Positions 15,425 through 24,915 of a stretch of 64,000 bases of DNA are shown piece after piece. The notes beneath the pieces are model-generated. The model was given only the letters and a program-made list of their open reading frames with translations. It made no database searches and had not been told where the DNA came from. The position numbers and the translations under genes were made by a program. Within the stretch, counting starts at the first letter, position 1; each line of letters begins with the position of its first letter. Origin of the DNA: CAZFZT01 sp964523675 (GTDB lineage: Bacteria > Planctomycetota > Phycisphaerae > Phycisphaerales > SM1A02); the NCBI GenBank assembly GCA_964523675.1, contig CAZFZT010000005.1, positions 1 through 64,000 on the forward strand, read 5' to 3'.

Positions 15425-16311
15425 TCGAGATGCCGCTTATCCTTGCCATGCAGACGCTGGACTATCTGCGCGAGTTCGCCTTTGCGCGCCAGGCGTTCAT
15501 CGCAGCGATCTTCCTGGCGACGGCCTCAGCCGCGCTCTCACCGATCGTCGTGCTCAAGCGCCTTGCATTCGTCGGGCAGGGCATTTCGCATGCCGCGTTC
15601 GGGGGGATCGGCGTCGTCGTGCTGCTGGGTCTTGCAGGGCTGGCCGGCGAAGCGGTGATCTTCGCGTTCTGTCTTGGCTCGGCGCTGCTCATTGCGCGGC
15701 TGTCGGGTAGTCGCACGCGCGAAGACACTGCCATCGGCATCGTGCTGGTGGGCACCATGGCGCTGGGCTTCATGCTGGTCGGTTTGCGGCTGTACCTGAT
15801 GCGCCACTCCGATTCCTATCGCGCGTTGCTCCAGGATTCGCCGACGCCGGCCGGCTGGGATTCGATTCTCTTCGGCTCGGTGACGACCGCCGGTTCGCTG
15901 GGTGCGTGGATGAGCGCGGCGATTGCAGCCCTGATCCTCGTTTGCCTCTGGTGGTGGCACCGGCCGCTGCTTGCGTTTGTGTTTGATGAAACGGCGGCAA
16001 TGGCCGCAGGGGTGAACGGCCGCGCCATGCGCAATCTGTTGATGACGCTGCTTGCACTCGTGGTGGTGGTGGGAATCAAGGTTGTCGGCGTGATTCTCAT
16101 CAGCGCGATGCTCATCCTCCCCGGCGCGATCGCAGCACGGTTCTCACGCACACTCGCCGGAACATTGCTTGCGAGCTGGGTCAGTGCGGTCGTCGGCGTG
16201 GTGGGAGGTCTGGTGGTGTCCTTCGAGTTCGACGCTCTACCGGCCGGGCCTGCGATCGTGCTTGTGATGATCGCGCAGTTTGCTCTGGCGATGGTCGTGA
16301 GGCGCACGTAA
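15421..16311 (+). CDS. Metal ABC transporter permease (ZnuB/MntC-like)
   Basis: Inner-membrane permease partner of the preceding ATPase. 296 residues with about eight hydrophobic segments, and the family stretches SPIVVLKRLAFVGQGISHAAFGGI and GVKVVG-type (LVVVVGIKVVGVILISAML) ending in LILPGAIAARF. The TTG start overlaps the ATPase stop; ATG 15430 is an alternative three codons in. The pair forms a tight two-gene operon. The specificity (zinc or manganese) is inference from family resemblance. Confidence 0.88.
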   Translation: MIEMPLILAMQTLDYLREFAFARQAFIAAIFLATASAALSPIVVLKRLAFVGQGISHAAFGGIGVVVLLGLAGLAGEAVIFAFCLGSALLIARLSGSRTREDTAIGIVLVGTMALGFMLVGLRLYLMRHSDSYRALLQDSPTPAGWDSILFGSVTTAGSLGAWMSAAIAALILVCLWWWHRPLLAFVFDETAAMAAGVNGRAMRNLLMTLLALVVVVGIKVVGVILISAMLILPGAIAARFSRTLAGTLLASWVSAVVGVVGGLVVSFEFDALPAGPAIVLVMIAQFALAMVVRRT

Positions 16312-16338
16312 GCGCTGCGCATTCAAGAGGTGGTCTGG

Positions 16339-16935
16339 CTAAGCGCTCTGGCGCTCCTGCAACTGCTCCTCTGCGCGGTGCGCTTCGTCTTCGGCCTCGT
16401 CTTCCAGCCAACCCAGCCAGAGCGGCGCTGCGATAAAGAGCCAATACGCAAAGAGGATGAGCGCTCCGATCGCCACGATGTCGCGGCCAAGGAAGAAGCC
16501 GGCCACCATGACCGCTGCGATGGCGACGGACGCAACGATGACCACGATGGTCTTCGTCAGCCGCGCCTTCACCGCGTCGGAGACCTCCTGCGGCACCTCA
16601 CCCTCGGCCGGCTGCGCTGCTTCCATGCGCTTTTGCCGAAGCGCTGCCGCCTCATGCACCGGCAATTCATCTTCCCATCCGGGGTCGCCCGGCTGATGCG
16701 TCTTGTACTCGATGTAGTCGGCGATCAGCAGCGCGCAGTATGCCGCAAGCAGCACCAGCGCAGGGATGAACGCCAGATAAAATACGGTGAACATCAACAG
16801 GAGCACCGCAGCGATACAGATGACGATGATGGCGCGCAACACCCATTGCGATTCGCGCGCAAGAAAGTGTATATACGACTCCTCACGTGGCGCCTGGTCG
16901 CGCACTTGCTCGCGATGTCCGACGGTGATAGCCAT
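16339..16935 (-). CDS. Four-segment membrane protein, function unknown
   Basis: 198 residues from ATG 16935, which is preceded by AAGGAG at 7-nt spacing; an upstream in-frame start at 17010 is not needed. Two pairs of membrane segments (about 35-80 and 125-175) are separated by an acidic, Pro/Glu-rich loop (HQPGDPGWEDELPVHE). The C-terminus is Glu/Gln-rich. It converges with the ABC permease. No family recognised. Confidence 0.6.
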   Translation of the reverse strand: MAITVGHREQVRDQAPREESYIHFLARESQWVLRAIIVICIAAVLLLMFTVFYLAFIPALVLLAAYCALLIADYIEYKTHQPGDPGWEDELPVHEAAALRQKRMEAAQPAEGEVPQEVSDAVKARLTKTIVVIVASVAIAAVMVAGFFLGRDIVAIGALILFAYWLFIAAPLWLGWLEDEAEDEAHRAEEQLQERQSA

Positions 16936-17190
16936 GTCATTGCTCCTTGTCTGCTGATGCGTCTTGAGCATGAAGCGCTCTTCCCCTACGCGCGCATCTG
17001 CATGACGCATGCCTCATGTGCAAGTCTATTCCAACGCGAAATGCCGACAAGAAGAAAATGCCACATCTTGCATGGAATTGATTGTGAAGTTTCTCACAAG
17101 CACAACATCGTGCAGCCGCAGGCACTTTGTGAACTTTGGAACAATCTACTTCCATTGAAGTGCCGATGAAAAGCGGCGTCACTTTGCTGG

Positions 17191-17196
17191 TAGAAT
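17191..17196 (+). promoter_or_regulatory. -10-like TAGAAT of the gene at 17204
   Basis: TAGAAT ends 7 nt before ATG 17204. Confidence 0.45.
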
Positions 17197-17203
17197 CCGG
17201 TCA

Positions 17204-17692
17204 ATGGCGAGCTTCGGTGGCATGGATGATGTGTGGCAGTGTCGCGTCTGCGCTGCCAAGAATGTGATGGCCGATCATGGTGCGGATCGCTGCTGGGCAT
17301 GTGGTCGCGCACGGCCAAGCGTGGACTGGTCCAAACGCTTGAGCCGAGTTGGGGCGATCATCTTCGGGTTCGCGCTTCAACTGAGTGCGGGCGTGTTGTT
17401 TTGGATCTACCCGCCGGGTGTGAGCGTCGGCTCCTGGCTGCTGTACCTCGCGATGGGCCTTGCAGGGTTCCTGCACATTTTCATCGGAGGCGAGATGTTG
17501 CGCCGGCAGATGCAGCGCGATCAGCCAAAACAGGAGCCGATCTTCAGCGCCGCATCGCTGCCTCACGCCACCGGCGAGCCGCAATCGCTTGCTCCGGGCG
17601 AAATGCGCATGAATGGCGCTGCGATTGTGGTGCTCGTCCTCGCCCTGGCAATCGTCTCCTGCGTGCTGCTGACGGTGGTTGCTGGACCGTGA
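17204..17692 (+). CDS. Zinc-ribbon membrane protein, function unknown
   Basis: 162 residues. The N-terminus has a RanBP2-like ribbon (WQCRVCAAKN...DRCWACGRAR, C-x2-C...C-x2-C). It is followed by two adjacent hydrophobic segments (about 45-90) and a final one at the C-terminus (VVLVLALAIVSCVLLTVV). It lies just before tatA in the same direction. The architecture resembles the proteins at 2 and 51500, but the ribbons are not close in sequence. Confidence 0.65.
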   Translation: MASFGGMDDVWQCRVCAAKNVMADHGADRCWACGRARPSVDWSKRLSRVGAIIFGFALQLSAGVLFWIYPPGVSVGSWLLYLAMGLAGFLHIFIGGEMLRRQMQRDQPKQEPIFSAASLPHATGEPQSLAPGEMRMNGAAIVVLVLALAIVSCVLLTVVAGP

Positions 17693-17744
17693 CGCGGATG
17701 ATGACCCTTGCGGATCGCTGATGCCGCCATACCGGTGGCCATGC

Positions 17745-17750
17745 TAGAAT
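17745..17750 (+). promoter_or_regulatory. -10-like TAGAAT upstream of tatA
   Basis: TAGAAT lies 33 nt before ATG 17784, so unlike most genes here tatA would have a short leader. AGGAA sits just before the ATG. Confidence 0.35.
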
Positions 17751-17783
17751 GGTGTTCGCTTTTTCTCCTTGTTCCAGGAACTG

Positions 17784-18098
17784 ATGATGACCACATTCGC
17801 CACAGCATTCGCCACCGCTTCGCCGCAGCTTGCTTTTATTATGCCTGGTGGGTGGGAATGGATCGTGCTGCTCGTGATCGGCCTGCTTGTCTTCGGCCGG
17901 CGTCTCCCAGAGGTCGGCAAATGGCTGGGCCAGGGGATCGTCGAGTTCAAGCGGGGCATCAAGGGCATCAACGATGAGATCGAGACGGAATCGAGCCGCC
18001 GGCCCGAACGACTTGAGGATCAGTCCGCCCGGCGGGTCTCGACCACTCAGACGGAGCAGCGCGAACCCGCTGCCGAGGGATTGCAGCCGCCGCAGTGA
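17784..18098 (+). CDS. tatA: Twin-arginine translocase subunit TatA
   Basis: 104 residues with a single N-terminal membrane helix (WEWIVLLVIGLLVFG), the FG-R-LPEVGKWLG hinge, an amphipathic helix (GIVEFKRGIKGIND) and a charged, disordered tail. This is the TatA/E type rather than TatB. The start is ATG 17784 or 17787; a TTG at 17769 would add five residues. tatB and tatC are not in the window. Confidence 0.88.
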   Translation: MMTTFATAFATASPQLAFIMPGGWEWIVLLVIGLLVFGRRLPEVGKWLGQGIVEFKRGIKGINDEIETESSRRPERLEDQSARRVSTTQTEQREPAAEGLQPPQ

Positions 18099-18129
18099 TG
18101 GCGTGAGCCGCGTACAGCAAAGCTCAACG

Positions 18130-18927
18130 CTACTCCGCAAGCTCGCGTCCACGATCTCGCGCCGCGGTGATTGCCTGACTGACGATTTCGGGCAACTCGC
18201 GCTCGAACATCAGCTCAAGCGCAGCGGCCGTCGTTCCGCCCGGACTCGTGACCGCCTGCCGCAACTCATCGGCGGTCCGCTCGGACTGCGCAAGGAGCTT
18301 GGCCGCGCCGAAAACCGTTTGCGAAGCCAGCACGCGCGCATCAGAGAGCGACAAGCCGACCTTCATCGCTGCCTGTTCCATCGCCTCTGCAAGAAGGAAC
18401 ACATAGGCGGGCCCCGAGCCGCTCACAGCCGTCACCGCATCCATGAGATGCTCATCCACCATGATGCACTTGCCGAGCGAGGCGAAAAGAGACTGCGCCA
18501 GCCGCTCATCGCCTTCCGATGCGCCGGCGCCCAGCGCAATCGCGGTCATGCCCTCACCGATCTGACATGGGGTGTTCGGCATCGCGCGAACGATTCGAGC
18601 ATTCGCGCTGAGTCGTTGGCGGATCGATGCGCTTGATTTGCCAGCCATGATCGAGATGACGACCTTCGACTGTGGCAGCGGCGGCATGGCTGAGGCGACA
18701 TCCGCGAACGCCTGCGGTTTGACGGCCAAGAGCAACTGTTCGCAGTTCACGATCGCAGACAGCTCGTCGGTCACATGGCAGCCGAGGCGGCCGATGGTTT
18801 CGCGTCGGCTTCGATCAATCTCGACAACGAGGACATGATCAGCGGCAAGCACGCCGCGCTCGATGGCTCCGCGCACGATCGCCGACCCCATGTTCCCGCC
18901 GCCGATGATGCCGAGTGTGGGAGGCAT
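18130..18927 (-). CDS. proC: Pyrroline-5-carboxylate reductase
   Basis: Last step of proline synthesis, NAD(P)H-dependent. 265 residues from ATG 18927, with the dinucleotide motif GIIGGGNMGSAI at residues 5-16 and the C-terminal family block SGPAYVFLLAEAMEQAAMKVGL, then SPGGTTAAALELM. ATG 18990 would add 21 residues before the Rossmann motif. TACGAT ends 6 nt before ATG 18927 and supports the shorter start. Proline is a compatible solute, in keeping with the osmotic genes downstream. Confidence 0.95.
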   Translation of the reverse strand: MPPTLGIIGGGNMGSAIVRGAIERGVLAADHVLVVEIDRSRRETIGRLGCHVTDELSAIVNCEQLLLAVKPQAFADVASAMPPLPQSKVVISIMAGKSSASIRQRLSANARIVRAMPNTPCQIGEGMTAIALGAGASEGDERLAQSLFASLGKCIMVDEHLMDAVTAVSGSGPAYVFLLAEAMEQAAMKVGLSLSDARVLASQTVFGAAKLLAQSERTADELRQAVTSPGGTTAAALELMFERELPEIVSQAITAARDRGRELAE

Positions 18928-18933
18928 CCGCGC

Positions 18934-18939
18934 ATCGTA
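18934..18939 (-). promoter_or_regulatory. -10-like TACGAT of proC
   Basis: TACGAT is followed by GCGCGG (6 nt) and ATG 18927. Confidence 0.5.
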
Positions 18940-19005
18940 TATGATGCGGATCGCGCAAGCGAGCCACCGCGTCCTCACGGTGGATGACATCGGGTCAGCG
19001 CCAAT

Positions 19006-20763
19006 CTAACGCTTCTTCTTCAACCACCCATGCAACCTCACCTGCGGCCAGGTGTTGATGCACTGCTCGGCCGTCAGCCAGCCGCGCCGCCCGGTCACTA
19101 CCCCATAGCGCAGCTGGTCGTAATCGCTCACGTTGTGCGCATCGGTGTTGATCGCGATCTTCGCGCCCATCTCGACCGCCAGCCGAACGTGCGAATCGCG
19201 CAGGTCGAGCCGCACCGAGTTCGAGTTGATTTCCAGCGCGACGTCGTGCTCGATCGCCGCCTCAATGATCTTCTTCATGTCAGGTGAAAGACCTTCGCGC
19301 CTGCCGATCATACGGCCGGTCGGGTGGCCGATCACGTGAACGAGCGGATGCCGAATCGCCGTCAGCAATCGCTTCGTCGCCTTGGCCGGTTCCTGCCGCA
19401 GCGAGGCATGTGGTGATGCGATCACAAGATCAAGCTGCGCGAGCAGATCGTCGTCATAGTCAAGCCGCCCGTCCGTGAGAATGTCAACCTCCGATCCGGC
19501 AAGGAGCGTTACGCCTTTGATGCCGCTTGCGACTCTATGCACACGCTCGATATGCGCAAGCAATCGCTCGGGCGAGAGGCCGTTCGCCTGCGCGCTCGAC
19601 TTGGAATGATCGGTGATGGCGAGCGTGTGGAAACCGCGTGCCTTCGCCTGCTCCACATGCTCTTCAATGGTCATGCGGCCGTCCGATTCATGCGTATGTG
19701 TGTGCAGTTCCGCCTTGATATCCGAGAGTTCGATCAAGCGCGGCACGGCGTTCTTTGCCGCCGCCTCGACCTCGCCGCGCGCTTCGCGAATCTCCGGCGG
19801 GATGTAAGCCAGCTCAAGGGCCTTGTAAATCTGCTCTTCGGTCTTTGCCGCAACAGGCTTCACGCCGCGCCTCTGAGGAGCCGGCTCCTTCTTTTTTCCC
19901 AGCGGAAACAGGCCGTATTCGTTGAGGGTCATGCCGCGCTTGATCGCCCGCTCGCGCAGCGCGATGTTGTGATCCTTCGAGCCGGTGAAATAGAGCAGCG
20001 CAGCGCCGAACGCTTCATCGTCGACGATGCGCAGATCGACTTGAATGCCGATGTGAAAGCGCACGGAACACTTTGTCTCGCCGGCTCCGAGGATCTGCGC
20101 CACTTCGGGCAGCGCGGTGAATGCGTTCACCAGGGCTTCTCGATCGTTGGTGGATGCGAGCACATCAATGTCGCCGATGGTTTCGCGGCCGCGCCTCAAT
20201 GAACCGGCAAAGGTGATCTGCCGGACGCCCTTGACCTTCCTGAGTTCCGCCACAAGCAGTTCCGCAATCGGCAGCGCCTTGCCCAGGCGCACGCGCTCAC
20301 CCGCAGATTCCATGAACACAAGCGCAGCGCGAATGTTCTCACAGGCCTTCTCACCCAGCCGTGGCAGCTTCGCCAACTCACCCGAATCAAGCGCGCGCTT
20401 GAGCGAAGCAAGATCAACCACGCCCGCCTTCTCCCACATCGTCTTCACCGTCTTCGGCCCAAGGCCCGGGATCTGCATCACTTGAAACAGTCCGCCCGGC
20501 ACCTGCGCGATGAGTTCATCATGCTCTTTCACACGACCCGTCTTGACATACTCAACGATTTTCTTCGCCGTGCCTTCACCGATGCCATCGATCTCCTGGA
20601 GTTTCTTCGCATCGTCGGCGAGCGTGGCAACATCGATCGCAAGATCCTTGAGCACGCGGGCCACCCGAGCATGGGCATTGACACGAAACGGGTTGGCGCC
20701 GGTCAGTTCCAACGCAGCGGACATTTCGCCGAAGATGCGCGCAAGCTCAGCGTTCGTGGACAT
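19006..20763 (-). CDS. polX: DNA polymerase/3'-5' exonuclease PolX
   Basis: 585 residues, normal for bacterial PolX. The first half is an X-family polymerase: HhH motifs (IDGIGEGTAKKI, IPGLGPKTVKTMWE) and the nucleotidyl-transfer centre FAGSLRRGRETIGDIDVLA, with a third acidic residue in QVDLRI. The C-terminal PHP exonuclease domain (about 345-575) starts ELHTHTHESDG and contains AITDHSKS, GSEVDIL, VIGHPTGR and NTDAHN. The spacer between domains has a Lys/Arg/Pro stretch. A role in base-excision or gap repair follows from the family. Confidence 0.95.
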   Translation of the reverse strand: MSTNAELARIFGEMSAALELTGANPFRVNAHARVARVLKDLAIDVATLADDAKKLQEIDGIGEGTAKKIVEYVKTGRVKEHDELIAQVPGGLFQVMQIPGLGPKTVKTMWEKAGVVDLASLKRALDSGELAKLPRLGEKACENIRAALVFMESAGERVRLGKALPIAELLVAELRKVKGVRQITFAGSLRRGRETIGDIDVLASTNDREALVNAFTALPEVAQILGAGETKCSVRFHIGIQVDLRIVDDEAFGAALLYFTGSKDHNIALRERAIKRGMTLNEYGLFPLGKKKEPAPQRRGVKPVAAKTEEQIYKALELAYIPPEIREARGEVEAAAKNAVPRLIELSDIKAELHTHTHESDGRMTIEEHVEQAKARGFHTLAITDHSKSSAQANGLSPERLLAHIERVHRVASGIKGVTLLAGSEVDILTDGRLDYDDDLLAQLDLVIASPHASLRQEPAKATKRLLTAIRHPLVHVIGHPTGRMIGRREGLSPDMKKIIEAAIEHDVALEINSNSVRLDLRDSHVRLAVEMGAKIAINTDAHNVSDYDQLRYGVVTGRRGWLTAEQCINTWPQVRLHGWLKKKR

Positions 20764-20769
20764 GCATCA

Positions 20770-20775
20770 ATGATA
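20770..20775 (-). promoter_or_regulatory. -10-like TATCAT of polX
   Basis: TATCAT is followed by TGATGC (6 nt) and ATG 20763. Confidence 0.5.
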
Positions 20776-20806
20776 GTGGAGCTCCGTGCGAGAGCGCGGC
20801 GAACTA

Positions 20807-22327
20807 TCAGACTTCGCCGCTATCGACGTTCTCACCGAAGAGCAGGTTGATGCGCGGCTCGTCGCCCGCCTTGCAGAAGATGAACACATGATCCCCGTTT
20901 TGGAGCACAGTGTGCCCGCGGGCGGCCACAACTTCATTGCCTCGCGCCACCATGATGGCGGCGCTGCCTTCGGGGAACTTGATCTTTGAAAGAGGAATGC
21001 CACACACCGCCAGCGTCGGATCGATGCGGTACACGTGTATCACGCCCTCCATCGGCCGAAGCGAGTGCAGTTCCAGACCGGCGGCTGGAGGCGGCGGTTC
21101 GGGATCATCGAGTTTCAACCGCCTCGTCAACGGAACGATGGTGGCGCCCGGCACGAGCGAGCTGATGACCACGATAAAGAACACGACATGAAAGATGCGC
21201 TCCGCGCCGGGGATGTTCGCCATGACCGGAACCGTGCCGAGAATGATCGGCACCGCGCCGCGAATTCCGACCCATGACACATAGCCGATCTCGCGGATCT
21301 TGAAGCCAAAGGGCAGCAGACACGCGGTCACCACGGCCGGCCGCGCGAAGAACGCGAGACCGAGTGCGACAATCGTGCCCAGGCCGATGACTTGCCACAA
21401 TCCACTGGGCGTGGCCAACAGTCCAAGCATCAAGAACATCGTGATCTGGCTCACCCACGCCATGGCGTCATGCACGCGCGTCAGGCCGTTCTTGTATGGC
21501 AGGGGGCCGTTGCCGAGCACCAGAGCAGCGACATAAACAGCGAGGAAGCCGCTTCCCTGAACCACCGTCGCCAGCCCGAAGATCACAAATGCTGTGGCAA
21601 GGGTAATGACAGGGTAAAGCCCCGTCGTCGTAAATTGCGACTTGTTCAGTATGAACCGCGCGGCATATGCCATGACGATACCAACCGCCGTGCCGATCCC
21701 CAACTGTAGCGGCACATCGACGAGGAGCCACCATGGGCTGGTCCCGGCCTGCGCCGGCGTGGTATCGAATGCAGCGACGGCCGCGAACGTCAGAATGATC
21801 GCCATGGGGTCGTTGGCGCATGATTCGACTTCCAGCAGACTGCGTACATTCTCCTTGACGCGGAGTGAGCCGCCGCGGAGGACCGCGAACACGGCCGCCG
21901 CATCGGTTGAGGAAACGATCGCGCCGATCAGGATCGCTTCAGTCCAGGACAACCCTGCCAGCCGGGCGATCAGCGCAAGAACCGCGGCTGTGCCCAACAC
22001 GCCAACAGTTGCCAGCAGGCCCGCGGGCGTTGCGCTGCGCTTCACGGAGCTCATCGTCGTATTGAGGCCGCCGTCAAAGAGAATCAGAATCAGGGCCACC
22101 GTTCCGATGCGAAACGCCGCCTCGTAACTCTCGAACTGCAGGCCGCCCACTCCCTCCGATCCACCGATCAACCCCAACAAGAGAAACAGAAGGACAACCG
22201 GCACGCCGAGTCGGTCGAGCATGCGGCTGAAGAGCGCCGCGAACGCCATGAGCAGTCCAAAGACCGCCAGCAAAATTGCGGTCGCCGCCGGCTCATCCAA
22301 CGCAAGCAAGTAGAAGGGCATCTCCAT
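20807..22327 (-). CDS. NhaP2/CvrA-type cation:proton antiporter with TrkA-C domain
   Basis: 506 residues from ATG 22327, with about 12 membrane segments (CPA1 family). The transport core shows FDGGLNT and GAIVSSTDAAAVFAVL, then ESCANDPMAI, which hold the acidic residues of the ion path. A C-terminal TrkA-C regulatory domain (RIDPTLAVCGIPLSKIKFPEGSA...) follows. E. coli NhaP2 exchanges K+ for H+, so potassium/proton antiport is likely. TATCAT ends 9 nt before ATG 22327; a longer start at 22360 would cross that box. Confidence 0.88.
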   Translation of the reverse strand: MEMPFYLLALDEPAATAILLAVFGLLMAFAALFSRMLDRLGVPVVLLFLLLGLIGGSEGVGGLQFESYEAAFRIGTVALILILFDGGLNTTMSSVKRSATPAGLLATVGVLGTAAVLALIARLAGLSWTEAILIGAIVSSTDAAAVFAVLRGGSLRVKENVRSLLEVESCANDPMAIILTFAAVAAFDTTPAQAGTSPWWLLVDVPLQLGIGTAVGIVMAYAARFILNKSQFTTTGLYPVITLATAFVIFGLATVVQGSGFLAVYVAALVLGNGPLPYKNGLTRVHDAMAWVSQITMFLMLGLLATPSGLWQVIGLGTIVALGLAFFARPAVVTACLLPFGFKIREIGYVSWVGIRGAVPIILGTVPVMANIPGAERIFHVVFFIVVISSLVPGATIVPLTRRLKLDDPEPPPPAAGLELHSLRPMEGVIHVYRIDPTLAVCGIPLSKIKFPEGSAAIMVARGNEVVAARGHTVLQNGDHVFIFCKAGDEPRINLLFGENVDSGEV

Positions 22328-22336
22328 GCTCCCGCC

Positions 22337-22342
22337 ATGATA
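22337..22342 (-). promoter_or_regulatory. -10-like TATCAT of the antiporter gene
   Basis: TATCAT is followed by GGCGGGAGC (9 nt) and ATG 22327. The gap also contains a GGGAG that is too close to the ATG to be a good Shine-Dalgarno site. Confidence 0.4.
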
Positions 22343-22398
22343 ACGCTTCAGCCGGCACATCTGCGGCGGTCGGCTCCACTTCCGCTACGACAGTGTTG

Positions 22399-22404
22399 TA
22401 CGAT
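22399..22404 (+). promoter_or_regulatory. -10-like TACGAT of the mscS-like gene
   Basis: TACGAT ends 6 nt (GCGCAA) before ATG 22411. Confidence 0.5.
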
Positions 22405-22410
22405 GCGCAA

Positions 22411-23262
22411 ATGCCTGACTGGCTTGGCATTGTGCCGGAGAACTTCACAGTTCCGCAGTCGCTCATGCGCATGCTGCTGAGCACTGCCATTCTGATTGCA
22501 GTGGCATTTCTTGCGCGGGGAATCACTTCGCGCATCATTCGGCGGGCCATACCGCCCTCAGATCTCCGCCGCCGCTGGCTGGTGCAGTCGCGCAACGGCT
22601 TGTTGCTCCTGCTGTTGCTTGGATTGATCGTCATCTGGGGCGCGGAACTGCGAACGCTGGCGCTGTCGATTGTGGCCATTGCCGTCGCCTTCGTGGTGGC
22701 CACAAAGGAGTTGATCCTGTGCGTGACCGGCTCGATCCTCAAAAGCGGCGCGAGGTCTTTCAACATCGGAGACCGGATTCAGATCAAGGACTTTCGCGGC
22801 GATGTCATTGACCAGAACCTATTCGCCACCACCATCATGGAAGTCGGGCCGGGCAAGATGACGCACCACCGGACCGGACGAGTTGCCGTCATTCCCAACG
22901 CGCTCTTCGTCTCAGAGCCCGTCATCAATGAGAGTTACACGCACGACTACGTCCTGCACGTCTTTACGGTGCCGTTCAAACGCGATGAAGATTGGCGGAG
23001 CGCGCGGAAGGCGCTGCTCGAATCGGCCCGGCAGAAGTGCCAGCCGTATCTTGATGATGTGCGGCAGCACATGAAGCGCATCAGTGATCAGCAGGGGCTC
23101 GACACGCCGACCGTTGAGCCGCGGGTAACGATCTCGACGCCGGCAGCGGGGGAGGTTCACCTCATCGTGCGGCTGCCCGTCAAGTCGGGTCAACGCGGTT
23201 ACGTCGAACACGCGATTCTTGATGATGTCTTCAGCACGAACGACTACGTCGCTACGAAGTGA
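22411..23262 (+). CDS. Mechanosensitive ion channel (MscS family)
   Basis: 283 residues, three hydrophobic segments in the first 110 residues, then the MscS beta domain with the family core GDRIQIKDFRGDVIDQNLF and the later IPNALFVSEPVINES. Channels of this family release solutes during hypo-osmotic shock. An in-frame ATG 22276 would add 45 non-conserved residues. It is divergent from the antiporter and convergent with the osmoprotectant transporter, forming an osmotic cluster. Confidence 0.88.
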   Translation: MPDWLGIVPENFTVPQSLMRMLLSTAILIAVAFLARGITSRIIRRAIPPSDLRRRWLVQSRNGLLLLLLLGLIVIWGAELRTLALSIVAIAVAFVVATKELILCVTGSILKSGARSFNIGDRIQIKDFRGDVIDQNLFATTIMEVGPGKMTHHRTGRVAVIPNALFVSEPVINESYTHDYVLHVFTVPFKRDEDWRSARKALLESARQKCQPYLDDVRQHMKRISDQQGLDTPTVEPRVTISTPAAGEVHLIVRLPVKSGQRGYVEHAILDDVFSTNDYVATK

Positions 23263-23295
23263 ACACGCGCAGGCCGGAGCCGATCGAGCCGCTCA

Positions 23296-24915
23296 TTATT
23301 CTGTCGCCGCCTCACGCCGGCTCTCGATTGAGTCGCGCAGCCACCCCGCCGCCTCGCGGACAGTGCGACGGTCTTCATCGCGATCAACAAGAAGGTTCGC
23401 CTCGCGCATGAGGTCCGGCGTGATCGCGTTCAGCAGTGGCGCAAGCGCATCGGCGACATCCTCGCGATCCGCGATACTCGGCCCCAGCAGGATCACCGCA
23501 TCGTACGGCGGCACAACATGGCGATCATCCTCCAACACCAGCAGGTCATACGCAGCAATGCGGCCGTCCGTAGAGAACGCCGAGATGACATCGACTTCTC
23601 CCAACGCGGCGGCTTCGTACATGAGCGTGGAGTCGTAACTGGTGCGCTGGCCGAAATTGAGGCCATACACATCGCGCATCTGCGTCCATTCGGGTCGGCC
23701 GAAGAATTCATAATCACCACCGATGCTCAGTTTCGGCGCGTGCTCCGCAAGATCGCTGATGCGCGTCATGCTGAACTCCTCTGCGTGTGCGCGACGCATG
23801 GCCAGAGCATAGGCATTTTCAAAGCCGAGCCGGCCGAGCGTGCGAATGTCATGGGTTTCCGCGAGAGCCGCGCTCATTTCCGTGTACACACGCCATGGCG
23901 AAGGCACATCCTCGCGTTTCATTGTGTTCGCCCACACGGTACCGGTGTACTCGACGTAAACGTCAATCTCGCTGGACGCCAGCGCATTGAAGATGACGAT
24001 CGAGCCAAGACTGTCCTTGCGCTGTGTCTCGAAGCCGGCACGGCGCAGTACGTCTTCCAGGAGTGCCGCAAGAATGTACTGTTCAGTGAATGTCTTTGAG
24101 CCAATGCGAATGACGCGGCGTTCCTGCTCGACTTCCCCCTCCGCGGTGAACTGTGATGGCGCTGCGGCTGCGCTCGGACGCATCCATGATGCAATCTGAG
24201 GCGAGAGCAATCCACCGATGCAAACGAACGCAAGACCGCCGGCGGCGAACACGCCCAGGCGTTTGCGGCGATCCTCAACCGACTTCTGCACACCTCCAAT
24301 CAGCGTATCCAGGATGATGGCAAGGAGTGCTGCAAGGACCACACCGAACATGAGCATGGTCCAATTGCGGGTTTGCAGGCCGGTGAAGATGTAATTGCCA
24401 AGCGACCGCTGGCCGACCGGCGTCGAGAGGGTCGCGATACCGACCACCCACACCGCCGCCGTGCGAATACCCGCGATGATGACCGGCGCAGCGAGCGGCA
24501 TCTCGACCTTGCAGAGTATCTGGCGCGGCGTCATCCCAAGGCCGCGCGCCGCTTCAGTCAATGAAGCGTCCACGCTGAGGATGCCGGTAACGGTATTGCG
24601 CAAAATCGGCAGGAGCGAGTACAGCGTGAGCGCGATCACCGCCGGGTAGAAGCCAAACGGGGCAAGTCCCAGCCCCAGACCACCGGTCTTATCAAGAATC
24701 GGCACCATCAGCGCAAGAAGCGCAAGACTGGGGATGGTTTGGATCACTCCCGCGCCGGTGAGGATCGGATATCGAAGCCCGCGTCTCTTCACGAGCCAGA
24801 TCGCCGTGGGCACGCTCACGAGCACCCCAGCAAGCAGTGCGATCACCGTGAGCATGAGGTGGTTCGCCAAGTTGCCGGGCAATTCGGCAAGGCGTTCACT
24901 GAAGTTCGCACTCAC
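23296..24915 (-). CDS. Osmoprotectant ABC transporter permease fused to its substrate-binding domain
   Basis: 539 residues. The N-terminal half (about 1-225) is an OpuBB-type permease (LTVIALLAGVLVSVPTAIWL, the EAARGLGMTP coupling loop, GNYIFTGLQTRNW). After one more membrane segment (about 240-258) comes a periplasmic OpuBC/ProX-like binding domain (about 270-539) beginning IRIGSKTFTEQYILA, with VYVEYTGTVW and ADREDVADALAPLL. Such fusions are known for glycine betaine/choline/carnitine uptake systems. The GTG start overlaps the ATPase gene by 4 nt. Confidence 0.9.
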   Translation of the reverse strand: MSANFSERLAELPGNLANHLMLTVIALLAGVLVSVPTAIWLVKRRGLRYPILTGAGVIQTIPSLALLALMVPILDKTGGLGLGLAPFGFYPAVIALTLYSLLPILRNTVTGILSVDASLTEAARGLGMTPRQILCKVEMPLAAPVIIAGIRTAAVWVVGIATLSTPVGQRSLGNYIFTGLQTRNWTMLMFGVVLAALLAIILDTLIGGVQKSVEDRRKRLGVFAAGGLAFVCIGGLLSPQIASWMRPSAAAAPSQFTAEGEVEQERRVIRIGSKTFTEQYILAALLEDVLRRAGFETQRKDSLGSIVIFNALASSEIDVYVEYTGTVWANTMKREDVPSPWRVYTEMSAALAETHDIRTLGRLGFENAYALAMRRAHAEEFSMTRISDLAEHAPKLSIGGDYEFFGRPEWTQMRDVYGLNFGQRTSYDSTLMYEAAALGEVDVISAFSTDGRIAAYDLLVLEDDRHVVPPYDAVILLGPSIADREDVADALAPLLNAITPDLMREANLLVDRDEDRRTVREAAGWLRDSIESRREAATE